A stretch of DNA of 64,000 nt, taken from NCBI GenBank assembly GCA_022747635.1, contig JAKTNV010000116.1:72001-136000 (forward strand). Direction: 5' to 3'. Both the position numbers and the translations under genes were made by a program. Under the pieces are notes generated by a model, which worked only from the letters and a program-made list of their open reading frames with translations, made no database searches and was not told where the DNA came from. Shown one piece after another: positions 1 to 10,699 of this stretch. This stretch comes from Hetaerina americana (taxonomy: Eukaryota > Arthropoda > Insecta > Odonata > Calopterygidae). Position 1 is the first letter of the stretch. Each line of letters opens with the position of its first letter.

Positions 1-1265
1 AAATGAAATATTTTGGTGATGTACGATTAAATGCCTTTAACTCCATTTATGAGACTCCCTCTCCTCCCCCACCATGCCTAGACCTCCTCGATCGCGTTCC
101 TTTCCGCCCCATTTCATACGGATCATCCCTTGAGTCACCATTTACCCTTCTCTCCATTCTCTTATTGATTATCCTAAGAATCAGCTTAGTTGCGTGCGAA
201 AGGAAACTTATTATTCTGCGGCCCTCACATATGCCTGCCGTTCTCTTTTCAGAATAGGAACTAAAATGATCTGATTTAATCTTTCGGCCAAATTCCTGTG
301 CCATTAATGCCACATAGTACTCTTCCTCCCACGTATTTCTAAACCTGTAAGTAGTTCCGCGTGAAATTTGCCTACTCCATCGGTGGCATTTGATTTCATT
401 TCCCTTATTTCCCTTTCTATCTCAACATCAAGTATGCCTAAGCATAAACTATCCTCTCCAATCGCGAGCGGATGTTTCCCTCCAGAAAACACTCACAATT
501 ATATTCTCTAACTGATCATATTGCCCTATCCACTCCTTCCTCCTTGGGATTGCTTGGTGGCATGCATGCCTGAACAATGACCATTTTCATTCTATTAGTA
601 ACACCCTATCAGTTGCTTGCCATATGTTGACTACGCTTCCTCTTACCTTTTGCTCAATATTATTGCCACCCCTTGCTGGCTCCCTCTCCCTCTGCCGTAT
701 GCCACTGTAAAACTAGCACTCCAGTAATCCCCGCAATCCTTCCATCTCACCTCGCATAGACCTAAAATATCTATATTTCCCCTTTCCATCTCTCGCTCAA
801 CATTCTCCAATTTCCCTGTCCTCATCATTGTCCTAACATTCCACGTTCCTATTCTAACTAATTTGGTCTTCTTCTCCTGCGTCTTCTGTCCTGCTGCTGC
901 TGGTTTTCCCTTGCAAGGGTTTCGTGGGATGACGACCGCGGAAACCTTGCCTCCCCCGCTACCGGGCACGACACACGGCCGATTGGGCCGAGCCTCGTAG
1001 TTGCCAGGACTCATATCCCGTTGCCTTCCTCAATAGTGTTTTTAACGTGACACCATCATTTATTGGCCGCACCACTGGGGTCAGACGCCATTGCAGCCGC
1101 CTCACTGAGGAACAGACGCTGCGTGGACTACCTTTCGTCTGGCTCCTAACCTTCGACCTATCCGGCATGGGTGACCCTATGAAGAGCAACAATTGTCATT
1201 TCTCCTGCCAGCACAGCTCTGATGATCACCAGAACACAAGCCCGTCCATCATAATAGGGCTGTAG
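1..1265 (-). mobile_element. RTE/BovB-like LINE, 5' part, degenerate
   Basis: A minus-strand non-LTR retrotransposon copy that runs off the left edge. Read from right to left it has a 5' leader (about 1265-1015), an AP-type endonuclease start (1014-643), a linker matching the start of the RT domain (492-304) and an RT piece (about 313-47) with HATKLILRIINKR, equivalent to HAAKVVLRIINKR in the better copy at 15007. Frames are broken between the blocks. The assignment rests on similarity to the other copies in this window and on the BovB-like endonuclease opening TWNVRTM. It is inactive. Confidence 0.85.
643..1014 (-). pseudogene. LINE AP-endonuclease N-terminal fragment
   Basis: This 123-codon open frame carries the opening of an apurinic-type endonuclease. 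RIGTWNVRTMMRTGKLENV lies at about residues 52-70, followed by DILGLCEVRWKDCG. The W-N of TWNVRT and the E of CEVRW are the metal-site residues expected in this family. The enzyme would nick target DNA to prime reverse transcription. The frame stops well before the catalytic D and H motifs of a full domain (about 230 residues). It lies within the larger minus-strand LINE, and the RT remnant follows to its left. Confidence 0.85.
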
Positions 1266-1370
1266 ACCACGAGAGGGAATGGCATTGGAAACTATGTTTT
1301 CTTCTTTTCCATTCTAATATACCACTCTAATTCTCCAAGTTTCATCCACTGAGTGTGCTGCGTTTAGAAC

Positions 1371-1720
1371 TATTCGCGAGGTTACTCCCGAGGATCGTCA
1401 CGCAAAAGGGTGTTCAACTGCCCGAATTCGTCGGGAGTTGTGCCTAGCATATGGAAGTGATGAGTGAAGGAGAGACTATACAATGGTGTCGAGACTTCAA
1501 AAATGGCCGCAGGAACGAAGAGCGGCACAGATCTAAGAAACCGTGAAACCAAGGAACCACGAACTGCAATACCACCCTTCAAGGAATGAAAACAGCGTTT
1601 GGAATGGATATTAAAAAAATGCCAGCTAATGTTTTGTTTCGCGTTGGGGATTTCGAGGCTAGGGATACAGCCACGGAAGTCAATGGACATGGTTGAGCAG
1701 GGATGTCAATGAACCATTAG
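1371..1720 (+). mobile_element. mariner transposase N-terminal fragment
   Basis: Across two frames the plus strand encodes ELCLAYGSD and then VMSEGETIQWCRDFKNGRR, which is the helix-turn-helix segment of SETMAR/GVQW-type mariner transposases. The same segment occurs in the element at 57600-58500 (ELRLVHGTTVMSEG, then a WCPDF match). No catalytic aspartate region or clear terminal repeats were found, so this is a truncated relic. Boundaries are approximate. Confidence 0.6.
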
Positions 1721-2270
1721 GCCAAAATGCTAAAACGTTGCGCGTGGAAGAGCCGCTGTTAGGTAAAGAACTAAGACATCGGTTTTTTACACAACTTAAA
1801 GAGCACATTGCTCCAAATTATACGTATATTTAATGCTTCATGGAGTTTTGCAGGTAAAACGCATAAATTAAGTATTTGTAAGGCACGACGAAAGAATTAA
1901 AGACTTTGCGTATCCACAAGAAAGTTCCAAAGAAACGTGAAGTCTTAGATTCTTTCGTCGTGCGTTGCAAATCAATTTCTGCAAAGCATCGGCCTCAACC
2001 ATCTCTCAAAATGAGTATTTATTTTAGGGTGCTAAGCATTTTCGACAACAATGGCGATAGAGTAGTGCAATACTTTACTGACATGGCAGTGGAGTAGAGT
2101 GAAGATAATGAAATAGCTGGAAAGGGAAATGAGTGAGGCGCCCGGTCATGGGGGGAAAGGAGAGGAGGGAGCCGGGAGAAATTCGTGCAAGTTGGGCAGA
2201 GTGATTGATGTGGGGAGATATTCAAGTGAATGGCCGAAGCCTGCGATAAGAAGGGAGAATTATGCGCAAG
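1721..2270. other. Unassigned stretch with one hairpin
   Basis: No recognisable coding content. It contains an imperfect inverted repeat, 1883-1906 against 1940-1963 (24-bp arms, two mismatches, 33-nt loop). A purine-rich run follows at about 2090-2220. Confidence 0.4.
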
Positions 2271-2295
2271 CGAGATAGATAGATAGATAGATAGA
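2271..2295. repeat. (GATA)n microsatellite
   Basis: About six tandem AGAT/GATA units in direct repeat, ending a few bases before the inverted SINE insertion. Confidence 0.95.
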
Positions 2296-2317
2296 GGTAT
2301 TTACTATAGGAGGAGAA

Positions 2318-2586
2318 GAAGTGTAGGTATTCAAAGAAACTGCGGGAGATGCCGCAACAGTAACTTTTAACGGAGTCATCCGCTAATATGCATTTCAATG
2401 CAACAATTTCAGAGTGTAAAAATCATTCGCCTTGACTGGGATTTCAGTGTTTTCAGAGTTTAAGAGGACGCCTCGGTAGCTTAAGTGGCTAAAGCACTCG
2501 ACCGGATATTGAGGGATCTGGGTTCGAATCCCAGTCAAGGCGAATGATTTTTACACTCTGAAATTGTTGCATTGAAGTGTAGGTAT
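2318..2586. mobile_element. Inverted tRNA-derived SINE with 13-bp TSD
   Basis: GAAGTGTAGGTAT occurs at 2318-2330 and again at 2574-2586, a direct repeat bracketing the whole unit. Inside are a reverse-complement SINE tail plus T-arm (about 2332-2443) and then a forward tRNA-like head plus partial tail (2470-2576). The arms 2394-2443 and 2527-2576 are a perfect 50-bp inverted repeat with an 83-nt spacer. The colinear relative at 56021-56215 shows that the left arm is the true 3' tail flipped. One shared target duplication means this arrived as a single insertion, which fits a twin-priming-like inversion by a LINE machinery. Confidence 0.85.
2470..2542 (+). repeat. tRNA-like head of SINE
   Basis: Folds as a cloverleaf: acceptor GCCTCGG/TCAAGGC (one C-A mismatch and a G-U), D stem GCTT/AAGC, anticodon stem CTCGA/TTGAG with loop CCGGATA, and a perfect T stem CTGGG/CCCAG around TTCGAAT. 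The loop would give anticodon GGA (Ser), but the invariant U33 is C. The A and B box regions of a Pol III promoter are present. The SINE tail and second copy argue for a retroposon head rather than a working tRNA gene. Confidence 0.8.
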
Positions 2587-3085
2587 ACTGATTGGAATGA
2601 AGGGAGGTATATGTATCGGAGGAAGGTTAGTGAAATAATGCATAGTTCAAATGATTTCAACCCTAAACAGTGCTCGCAAGTGCGAAGTTATTTAGAATGA
2701 ATGGAATGTCGCAGATTGTTCTCGACTGTATGCTTTAGTGTATTAGTCACAATAAATGTACACTATAATAACTGCGTACTTGTGACTGGCAATCAAGGTC
2801 CCACAACACAAGAGGAAGGCACTCAAATCATTCCAGTTCACGTAAAGGAGACCATTTTGACTGTGCGCAGACCGATTAAAATGTGCCTTCAATGTTTTTT
2901 ACGATCGGAAAAAAGAGATGCATGCCCGAGTGCTATCGTGACATGGCCTTGGATGAACCTTTGGAACATTTTTAATTTTCCTATTGAAATATATGAAATG
3001 CTAACAAATCAATCTAATAATCCTAATTAGCACATGTCGTTATGGAATTTTGAATGATTCTTTTATCATGATACATGAATCTGTA
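2587..3085. other. Unassigned; one 109-codon open frame
   Basis: A plus-strand frame at 2701-3030 starts with a moderately hydrophobic, signal-like stretch (FSVLVTINV) and has five cysteines. I recognise no domain, and nothing nearby suggests a gene. It is probably a chance frame. Confidence 0.3.
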
Positions 3086-3285
3086 GGATGGGATGCAAAC
3101 GAATAATGGGTCGGAAAAGAATAGGGACATTTGGGACAATATGAAGATGGGGGCAAAGTATGCGGAATTGAAGAAGTGTTTACTACTAGTTAAGCGTGCT
3201 ACATTGTGTCGTGCTGGACGCCCATCTGCCATTGGTTATTTTGAGTCCATCAAAAACCTACATTAAATGGTAGACTATTATATCT
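3086..3285 (+). mobile_element. RTE-like LINE 3' end fragment
   Basis: Matches the 3' end of the copy at 22978-24045. It has a degenerate version of the GGATAGGGATGTTGGACGGG C-terminal region and a terminal TCCATCAAAAACCTAC, followed by a degenerate hairpin half (ATGGTAGACTA). Only about 200 bp remain. Confidence 0.65.
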
Positions 3286-3960
3286 ATCTAGCAGGGAGTG
3301 GGTATCAAAGAAATCAAGTAATAAAATATGGAGTAATTTGAAGGTATTGAAATGAAATACGTTGCATAGAGAGCTGCTACTCTTCAGCCCAAAGACTTTT
3401 AATATAATATGTTACCTTTAATGGTAAGATGCTGTCGAGTCGAAGCCGTTACCGAACAGAATGCGAGACGAGAAATATGAAGCTGGGGTAAATGACGTCG
3501 TTCAACTTTCAACAGTTGAGTGGAACACCAAACCAATCGGCCTGGAAACGAAAACAACCAAGCCTCGGGAGGCAAAACAGCAAGGTAAGGTGTGCGCATG
3601 TCTCGGGCGCTCGCTCAACTGTTTACGTTTTCCTTCAGTTGATGGAGTCTAAGACGCCTTTGCCATCGCAAACCAACTCATTCGTCAAATTATCCAATCA
3701 AAACGCAAATGCTCAAGAAGGTATTTGACATCTTGTAAAGGAAATTAGCTATTTCATCAATTTTCAGTTGAATCATTGAAATGCTAAATAGTATCTCCTT
3801 CCCTCAATCTACGCCGAGGGTTATTCCCCATACCTCGGCGGTGCGACGGGTTTGAAGGCTTGTGTCTACCTGTCTTTCTCTACATTCGGAATTTGGTTCC
3901 TGAAATAACCATTTTATAAGTCTGCAATGACAAAACACCGTACACCTTATGTGTCTTTAT
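3286..3960. other. No recognised feature
   Basis: Only short frames in several overlapping registers. No family resemblance or repeat structure was seen. Confidence 0.4.
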
Positions 3961-4002
3961 ACAACGCTATATATGTGTGTGTATATATAAATATATAAAT
4001 AT

Positions 4003-4034
<32 letters not shown>

Positions 4035-4080
4035 TTATTTATTTATACATATATATATATATATATATATTTATATCACG
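3961..4080. repeat. Compound AT/AC microsatellite
   Basis: TATATGTGTGTGTATATA, then AC and long TA runs. The tract is itself self-complementary and borders the large palindrome. Confidence 0.9.
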
Positions 4081-4112
4081 ATTGTACGGAAAAACTCATA
4101 CGAGCGGCACAG

Positions 4113-4243
4113 TAATGGGCTGACACAACATAACACAAATAGAACAGAATAGACACATATAAAAGAACACTTACTTACCGTGTAAGTGTTCTTTTATATG
4201 TGTCTATTCTGTTCTATTTGTGTTATGTTGTGTCAGCCCATTA
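4113..4243. repeat. Perfect 62-bp-arm palindrome, 7-nt loop
   Basis: The left arm 4113-4174 and right arm 4182-4243 are exact reverse complements around the spacer TTACCGT. It is non-coding, and AT microsatellite flanks both sides. It could be a foldback element end, a hairpin-RNA locus or a sequencing/assembly foldback. No transposase or target duplication was seen. Confidence 0.95.
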
Positions 4244-4265
4244 TATATATTTATATATATATATA

Positions 4266-4870
4266 AATTCTACTACGGAATCAACATCTTAAAATTATAC
4301 TTGCTAAAGGGATCGTGAATTATCCTTTCAATGCGTATTCTTAGTTCTATGCCTGGAATTGATTTTGTTTTTGGAAAATAATGTGGGAGACTGTTACTTA
4401 ATTAAGTAAGTGAAACTGACAATATAACCTTTGCCTCGTTGCCGCTAATGCACTTTTCGAGTATAAATTTAGTGCATTTAAAACTCGTCTAGAGATCGAC
4501 TGATTGGACCTCGCAATGCCACAGTAATTACTTAAACAGCATAATATCTTTGCTTTAAATACCAATTGTTTCAGTGCATTTGTAATTGTATTCTTGGAGA
4601 ACTAATATTTGAGGAATTTTGGATAATTATCTACTATTTTTTTCCTACAAAAATCACGAAAATATTAATCAAAGAATTTTCGGGATGTATATCCAAAATA
4701 TTTACATTTGCATTCTAGTGGGTATCATTCCGAATTTATTATCTTTGCCTAAAGTGTTTGAACCTACTCGCATAATCCTTTTCTTAAATAGAAGTCGCGA
4801 GGATAGATTCCTTTAAATGATTGGTTGTAACAATTACTCACGATCTGTCCTAGAGAAAGCACATACGGGA
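4266..4870. other. No recognised feature, AT-rich
   Basis: Short AT-rich frames only. The 65-codon plus frame at 4619-4816 resembles nothing I know. Confidence 0.4.
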
Positions 4871-4871
4871 A

Positions 4872-5570
4872 ATATGCGGTCGCTCTAATAAAAATTTGGG
4901 ATTTGTTAGAAGAGTGCTGGGTAAATGTAACGAAAAAGTGAAGGAACGTTGTTTTCTTGCCCTAGTCAGGCCCCACTTAGAGTATGCTGCCAGTATATGG
5001 GATCCTCAAGAGATAAATTTGATTTCGGAATTAGATCGAGTTCAGCGGAGGGGGGATAGAATTGTCAAATATTGTTATGACCAACGCAGTAGCGTAACTA
5101 CTTTGCTAGAAAATCTAGGCTGGGATTCCCTTACACAGTGGCGTTTACAATATAGATTAAACTTATGAAAAACATCTAAAGATGGGCCCTTTTCCGATAA
5201 CATCAAGAACATAATACGAACCCCGGCGTATTACGGGCGGAGGGATCACGAATATAAGATTACAGAGATTGACTGCAAGACGGACAGGTTTAAATGGTCA
5301 TTTTTTCCAAGAACAATAAGAGACCAGAATGCTTGTAATCGAAATCCCCCAGGAGTCAGCTCGACATAATAAGTATTAACCTACAAGGTAGCGACTGCGC
5401 ATGGTTACACTAGTATATTTATAAATTTTTTTTGCAGGTTCCTCCGTCCTTTCCCCTTCCATTTGAAAAACCCTAACCCCATCATCCCTTACCCTTTCCT
5501 CCTGGTGCTGCACCCCCTGCTACACACCTTTTTGGTAACTCGCAGGGTATTGATGTAGATGTAGACAATC
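4872..5570 (+). mobile_element. CR1/L2/Jockey-like LINE, 3' part
   Basis: The C-terminal RT-associated region is followed by a 3' UTR ending in the tandem tail GATGTAGATGTAGA at about 5552-5565. The coding part includes LVRPHLEYAASIWDP and ends with FFPRTIRDQN near 5335. Both blocks recur in the copy at 18690-20130 (FFPRTIRDRN at about 19555). The element is strongly 5'-truncated. Confidence 0.85.
4896..5168 (+). pseudogene. LINE RT C-terminal remnant
   Basis: A 90-codon frame matching the region after the RT thumb in CR1/L2/Jockey-type proteins. It has GFVRRVLGKC, ERCFLALVRPHLEYAASIWD, ELDRVQRRGDRIVKYCYD and LENLGWDSL. It stops early, but homology continues in frame past the stop (KTSKDGPFS, then FFPRTIRD to about 5365). 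No catalytic motifs are included. Confidence 0.85.
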
Positions 5571-5945
5571 AGAAGCGACAAATATTGGGCTCCTGTGCGT
5601 AATTTGTAAATCTGTTCAACGGCCTGATTTAGCAAAATACCATGAATAACATAGGGGCCCCTTTAATTTTGTGAATTCCTGAGAATGGCATCCCCATTAA
5701 TTTAACGGAGATCCTTACTGTTAATCATTTTTCACGTTTTTTACAATATTATTTCCTTATCTGGTAAGGGAATATTAATTATAAATACCTTTTTAATAGC
5801 TGGCCTAAGGGTAATAAAATAAAAGGCTAAGTTAAATGTTACTCTTGGAAGTTATTTGTCGAAGTGAATACCTCAAAGTGTCATCAAAGCTTACTTAATT
5901 AGTTTTAAAGTATATGACAAACTTGCACTATCCATTAATAAAAAA
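5571..5945. other. No recognised feature, AT-rich
   Basis: No open frame or repeat of note. Confidence 0.4.
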
Positions 5946-5948
5946 ATG

Positions 5949-6096
5949 TCAATTTTCCACAAAATAAAATTTAATGCGACTGGTTTCAATGTAACTACAT
6001 TGTCGTTAGGTGATGCCAGGTAACTTCGTCAGAACTGACGATGATGTATTACACTGAAACCGGTCGCATTAAATTTTATTTTGCGAGAAATTGCCA
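5949..6096. repeat. Inverted-repeat element with GAAACCGGTCGC motif
   Basis: Arms at about 5949-5994 and 6049-6096 are near-complementary (AAAATAAAATTTAATGCGAC against GTCGCATTAAATTTTATTTT) around a 54-nt centre. The right arm reads CTGACGA, a short stem, then GAAACCGGTC, which recalls the CUGANGA...GAAA core of hammerhead ribozymes found in some Penelope-like elements. The stem geometry is poor, so the ribozyme idea is weak; the inverted repeat is directly visible. Confidence 0.65.
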
Positions 6097-6780
6097 ATTT
6101 TTAATTAATCATGATATTCCACGCCTGAAACGACTCTTTTTATTGCCATCTGCAGTTAGTAAGCTTAAACCCCGTGCAATAATGCTTGAAATGCTTGAAA
6201 ACCTTCTTCTAAACGAATAACTGTTTTTCGACAGATTGCCTCCTCCCTCAACCCAGGTACAGACATTCAGAGACTTGAAGGAGCATCAAAAGAAGAAATG
6301 ACAAACAACAGCTCAGTATTTTTTGCAAAACCCTTCAATATTTTCATCCGCCAAATCTAAGAACACGTGAAAATTAACGAAGACGGGTTTTTAAACCTAA
6401 GGAGAAACTAACTAGACAACATTAATCATTAAAAATAAAATGTGGAATTTAATACAATGAAAAATAGTAAGTGCATGAAAATGTGTCACGCAGAATCAAT
6501 TAAGGCTCTGGAGTACCACAGGACTTGAATTAAAAAAATAAAAGATTGGGATATCACTCGTTTGATTCTTTCCTTTTCCTTTTTGAAAGTGCGCACTACG
6601 GAACCACGGCCGCAATCGCCTATCCTAATCATCAGTGCACACGCGCGAAAATTGGGTGTGTTCCGGCAATGATGACGAAGGCTCCCGAACTATTTATAAA
6701 TTATTTCAACTTAGCAATTTAATCCATCAACTGGATGACTTTTCGAAGACATAATTTTCATTTCTTAATTCAATCATGCC
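6097..6780. other. No recognised feature
   Basis: AT-rich, no supported frame or repeat. Confidence 0.4.
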
Positions 6781-7180
6781 GAGACTCAAAGTAGCCGTTT
6801 CCTCCCATCAGTTTGATACCGCCCGTCTCGGCACCGACTTAGTCCGTCCATCTTCCCGCCTGCGCCTGCCCTGCCCCCCACGACCCGCCCGCCAATCGGC
6901 CCCGTAACTCTCCCCAACTTCTCTCCCCCAGCCTCGACGCCCACGCCAGCGGTACTGCGCGCTACGGCTTCAATCCTTTCGAAATCCCTTCGCAACGAGG
7001 CACTCTCGGCAGCGAGTAACTGCCTCGCCCGGCCTTCCGTCGTCCCCGACGCCCCCCCTCCCCTGCACGGGACCCCCGGAGGCCTAATAAAAGGGCTCTA
7101 AACGCACGGTGCCATCTTCCGGGAGCCATCGCCGAAGGTCTTACGTCTTCTCAACTATCCGATCCCGTAGTGGGTGCATA
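6781..7180. other. C-rich, CpG-containing block
   Basis: Abrupt shift from AT-rich DNA to C-rich sequence with frequent CG. A 69-codon minus frame at 6786-6995 is low-complexity (Gly/Arg/Val) and unrecognised. It could be regulatory or a first-exon region; nothing decisive. Confidence 0.3.
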
Positions 7181-8699
7181 CTATATAGTGAGCGCGTCTA
7201 AATTTTACAAAGCTCGAATTTATTACTGTTTTAATCCTTGTTTCTTCAGGTCAATTTTATAGGAACCACCTCTCCCGTGCTAGTGGTGAGGTTCTCGTAA
7301 GATTTCCACTTTTATTGATTTTTGCGTAATCTTCGATGATGACTTACTTTCTTACATTTTAATTTCGATGAGTACTTATCTCCAGGACCCACGAAAATGA
7401 ATTTAAACAACGATAATAATTTTCATTTCATACAGATGCCATAAATACCAAAAGTTTCGGTGTCATTCTTCTTTGATTTCAATATTACCACCGCTTTTAT
7501 GTAATTTGCCATTCGTAGTCCTCCTTTTTTATTTCTCTCGTTACATTTCTTTGACATCCCATGCAGGTATCAAAATAAAAAAATGACCATAGCGCGGATA
7601 TTTTGAACTGTACATATTTTCCAAGGCGGCACAGATTCCGCAAAATGAAATTGATGTGTGATACTGTTGTAATTGTCGAGAGATTGCCTAATCCTTGAGC
7701 ATAGAGTGCAGAATCTGATCTCACTTCAAAATTGGACGGCTCCATTGCGGAAGGTGCACATTGGGTGCGTAAACGAGTTCTGGAGCCTAATCGCGCATTC
7801 TAATCTTTTTTTAAGATCTTACTCAAATCCCGAAGAGAGTCAGGATATCCGTGATTTCCTTACACTAAAATAACATAAAACTTTAATACCATTTATTAAT
7901 TGAAATTTATCGATTAGTTAAGTTTCAGTAACCCAATGATTATATGAGTTTTAAGTTCCTCAGAACACACGTGGGCATTTCCCTCTGTTTTTTGATGCGG
8001 AGAGAGCGGCGGTATGACTTCATTTGTCAACGAAAACGAAATTCCGTACGTAAATGATGGCGATGAAAGGAATCTATCGAGTGACCGCATGGTAAATATG
8101 AGTTACGGAAATGTTTGTGGCAATAGAGTAAACTTCCACCGCCGGAACTTACAGCGGCGATAGGTCAGGTAACCATTGAGGGAAAGTTGTAATTCAAACA
8201 TGATATAATTATGAAAACATATTTCGATCTTGCTTCCTTGCGCTTTGTTAATTAGTTGAGCTTTTCATGTTATCTTCCTGCTTCGTGCGACTCGCACTTT
8301 GGGTCATCGAATTAGTGTGAGTCACTGTTGGCTCTGAGGCAATATTCACGGCCGTTTGTTTCACAAATCACGCAGCGTCATACGAAATCATGCGTTGCGC
8401 CTAAAATTCCTAAAGAGTATACAAACAAGGTACAATCGATAGGGATGATAATTGGGCAAACTTCCTATTATTATAAGGATTACATTAATTTTTGCGATAC
8501 TTTTATCAAAATGACACCGAAATATGATTCAACTTTCGAGTGGTTGTTTTTTTTAATTACCGGGAGAAAGATTGTTCCGTGGGTTGGTGCCTAACTTCCC
8601 TCTTCCTCGAAGGTGTTGGAGTTCCATTGGAGGAAAAATACATGAAGCCATCGAGTTACCGACTTGGATTCAGGGCCATCACGCGTTAATCGTCCGTGA
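7181..8699. other. No recognised feature
   Basis: Mixed-composition DNA with short frames of no recognisable family on both strands. No tRNA-like or transposon ends seen. Confidence 0.4.
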
Positions 8700-8879
8700 G
8701 CTTCACAATTTCTCCAACGGCGTCCATTTTAAGCGTACTCCCTCCCACATTCGTTTTTTATTATTCACGGGGTACGAAGGCGCATAAAAAGACATCGAAA
8801 AGAAATAAGAGCGACCGTATAAAGCCTCAATCTGGTCCTCACAATGGAGACATTTATCCGTCCATCCGCGTGCGTCTCG

Positions 8880-9430
8880 TGTGTGTAGGTGTCTATCTCC
8901 TCCCAGGGTCCCCTCTTGGACTTCCACCCAACCCCCTCCCCCCCCCTTCCCCGTTCCTCCAAATCTATTTCCTCCCCCACTCTCCCAATACTTCGACCTC
9001 CTCCCCCGTCGCCCATTTCCATTCCGCCACTCCCGTGACTCACCCCCAGCAAAGGATCCTTGGCTCCCTTCACGATCGGTACCATCGATTCCCCGTCCCA
9101 CCCACCCGCCTACGCACCCGCCTACGCACCCGCGCCCCCCGGTGCCACTAAGCTCACGCTCTGCGCCCTCTATAAATGAAACCACTTGCCACGAGGAAAG
9201 GGATTACGCCTTGGCTTCCCCCAACTCTTTTCCTTCTTCACGGCCCCTCCCCCATTCACCTTGCCCCCCCACCCCCGTTCCTTCTCCCATCCTCTTCCCA
9301 TGCCCTCGCAGATTCAACCAACCGTGAGCCCCTCCCTCCCGAAATTAGGCGCACGCCGAGTCCACCCTCGCCGGGTGCCGGCGGGGGAACCCGTCCCCCC
9401 TCCTCCCGGCCCTTCTTCACTTCAAGGGGT
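8880..9430. repeat. Long pyrimidine-rich tract
   Basis: The plus strand is dominated by C and T for about 550 bases, with runs such as CCCCCTCCCCCCCCCTTCC at about 8931 and many CCCACCC blocks. It includes a small tandem CCTACGCACCCG repeat near 9108-9135. Open frames here are long on both strands (up to 160 codons) but are Pro/Ser-rich on one and Gly/Arg-rich on the other, as composition alone predicts, so I do not call a gene. Confidence 0.75.
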
Positions 9431-9450
9431 GCCGTGGATTCTAGTTAATT

Positions 9451-10699
9451 TCACGTTCCCACCTGTTTTCTACCAGCGAAAATTAATGCGTGAGGGGTTG
9501 ATTAAAGTTTTCGGGCGGCCATGGTCGCGCGCTCTATTCCTCCCCCATCGCTTGATTTTTAGTCATTTTCTGCGAAGAGCATTACTATGCATGCAGTTTG
9601 CAACCCGTGGCTATTTGCAATCTATAAAATTTGTAGATCTGTTTAACAGGTTGAAACCTTAATCTTATTTCATGTTTACTCCAAAATAAAAATAAATTTT
9701 CTCACATACCCAAATACTGAAGTTTGAATAGCCGATCGGAAATCCCACCATCTCTTTGTTCCGCTTTGCAATTAAAATAATATTTTAATAATAATAATTC
9801 GGCGCAAAATTGGGCGAGATTTAGACTGTGGAAGTACCTTCTTCCATCTAACCCATCGTCAAATATATTCGATGAAAATATAATTACGTTTGAGTGTTCA
9901 AAATATTTTTAAAAAGAACTAGTTAATAACAATAGATTAACAATGAATAATGATTGGGCAAGAAGAGTGTAGAAAAATATATGAAAAATTGTGGGAAAAA
10001 TGTAAGGAATAAAGTTTTTATCGTTGACAAGAAAAACTCACTGCAGGGAAACACCCGCGCATGAAGGGGTGCGTGAAGAATCTGCGAAAAACAACCGATA
10101 GATAAATGATAATTTTGTAATTTACTAAATTAAAAAAATAAAATAAAAATAAATCAGTGCATGAAAAATGAGAGACGAAACAAAAAGAGAACTGAATGCG
10201 GTGAAAAATAAATTAAAATAAAATTACTGATTAATGATTCAGAAATAAGAAATATTAAAGAAAAAGTATTACTACGATACGATTAAATGATAGTTTAAAA
10301 AAATTTACTGAAACCCATCAACAGAAGTGAGATTTTTACAGTAAGATTAATACGTGAAATGGACTTTTCGTGGTATTTTATGCAGTGCCTCCTTATATCA
10401 CCTTCGACAGCATTTCTTCAGGAGGAGAAATGAAACCAGAGGGAGTTAGAATTCGACTTTAGAAGTCGTCTAAATACATGATTCAACGGTGTCGCAGTCA
10501 TCTGCTTGAAATCCGTTAAAATGATTTGATTGTTCATCATGAATCATTTCAGTTGAGTGACACTTTGGCGGATGTCATTGAAAGGGGTGGCAGTTGTGGT
10601 TAGTGGAGGTTACCGACAGATGAAGGAGCGCCAATAAGGATGAGTGGATAATTTGGTTGTTTGGATATTCGTGGAATGGGGGAAGGAGTGAGAAACCTG
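9451..10699. other. No recognised feature, AT-rich
   Basis: AT-rich with A-runs around 10120-10300. No supported coding or repeat unit. Confidence 0.4.

Noticed and set aside
2470..2542. Functional serine tRNA gene
   Set aside because: The cloverleaf is good, but the anticodon loop lacks U33, the acceptor has a mismatch, and the unit is part of a SINE with a second copy at 56040.
3961..4265. CRISPR-like or satellite array
   Set aside because: There is one palindrome, not regularly spaced direct repeats, and the flanks are simple AT repeats.
8703..9662. Several overlapping frames of 106-160 codons as a host gene
   Set aside because: The products are just Pro/Ser/His or Gly/Arg/Glu strings dictated by the pyrimidine tract, open on both strands at once, with no domain.
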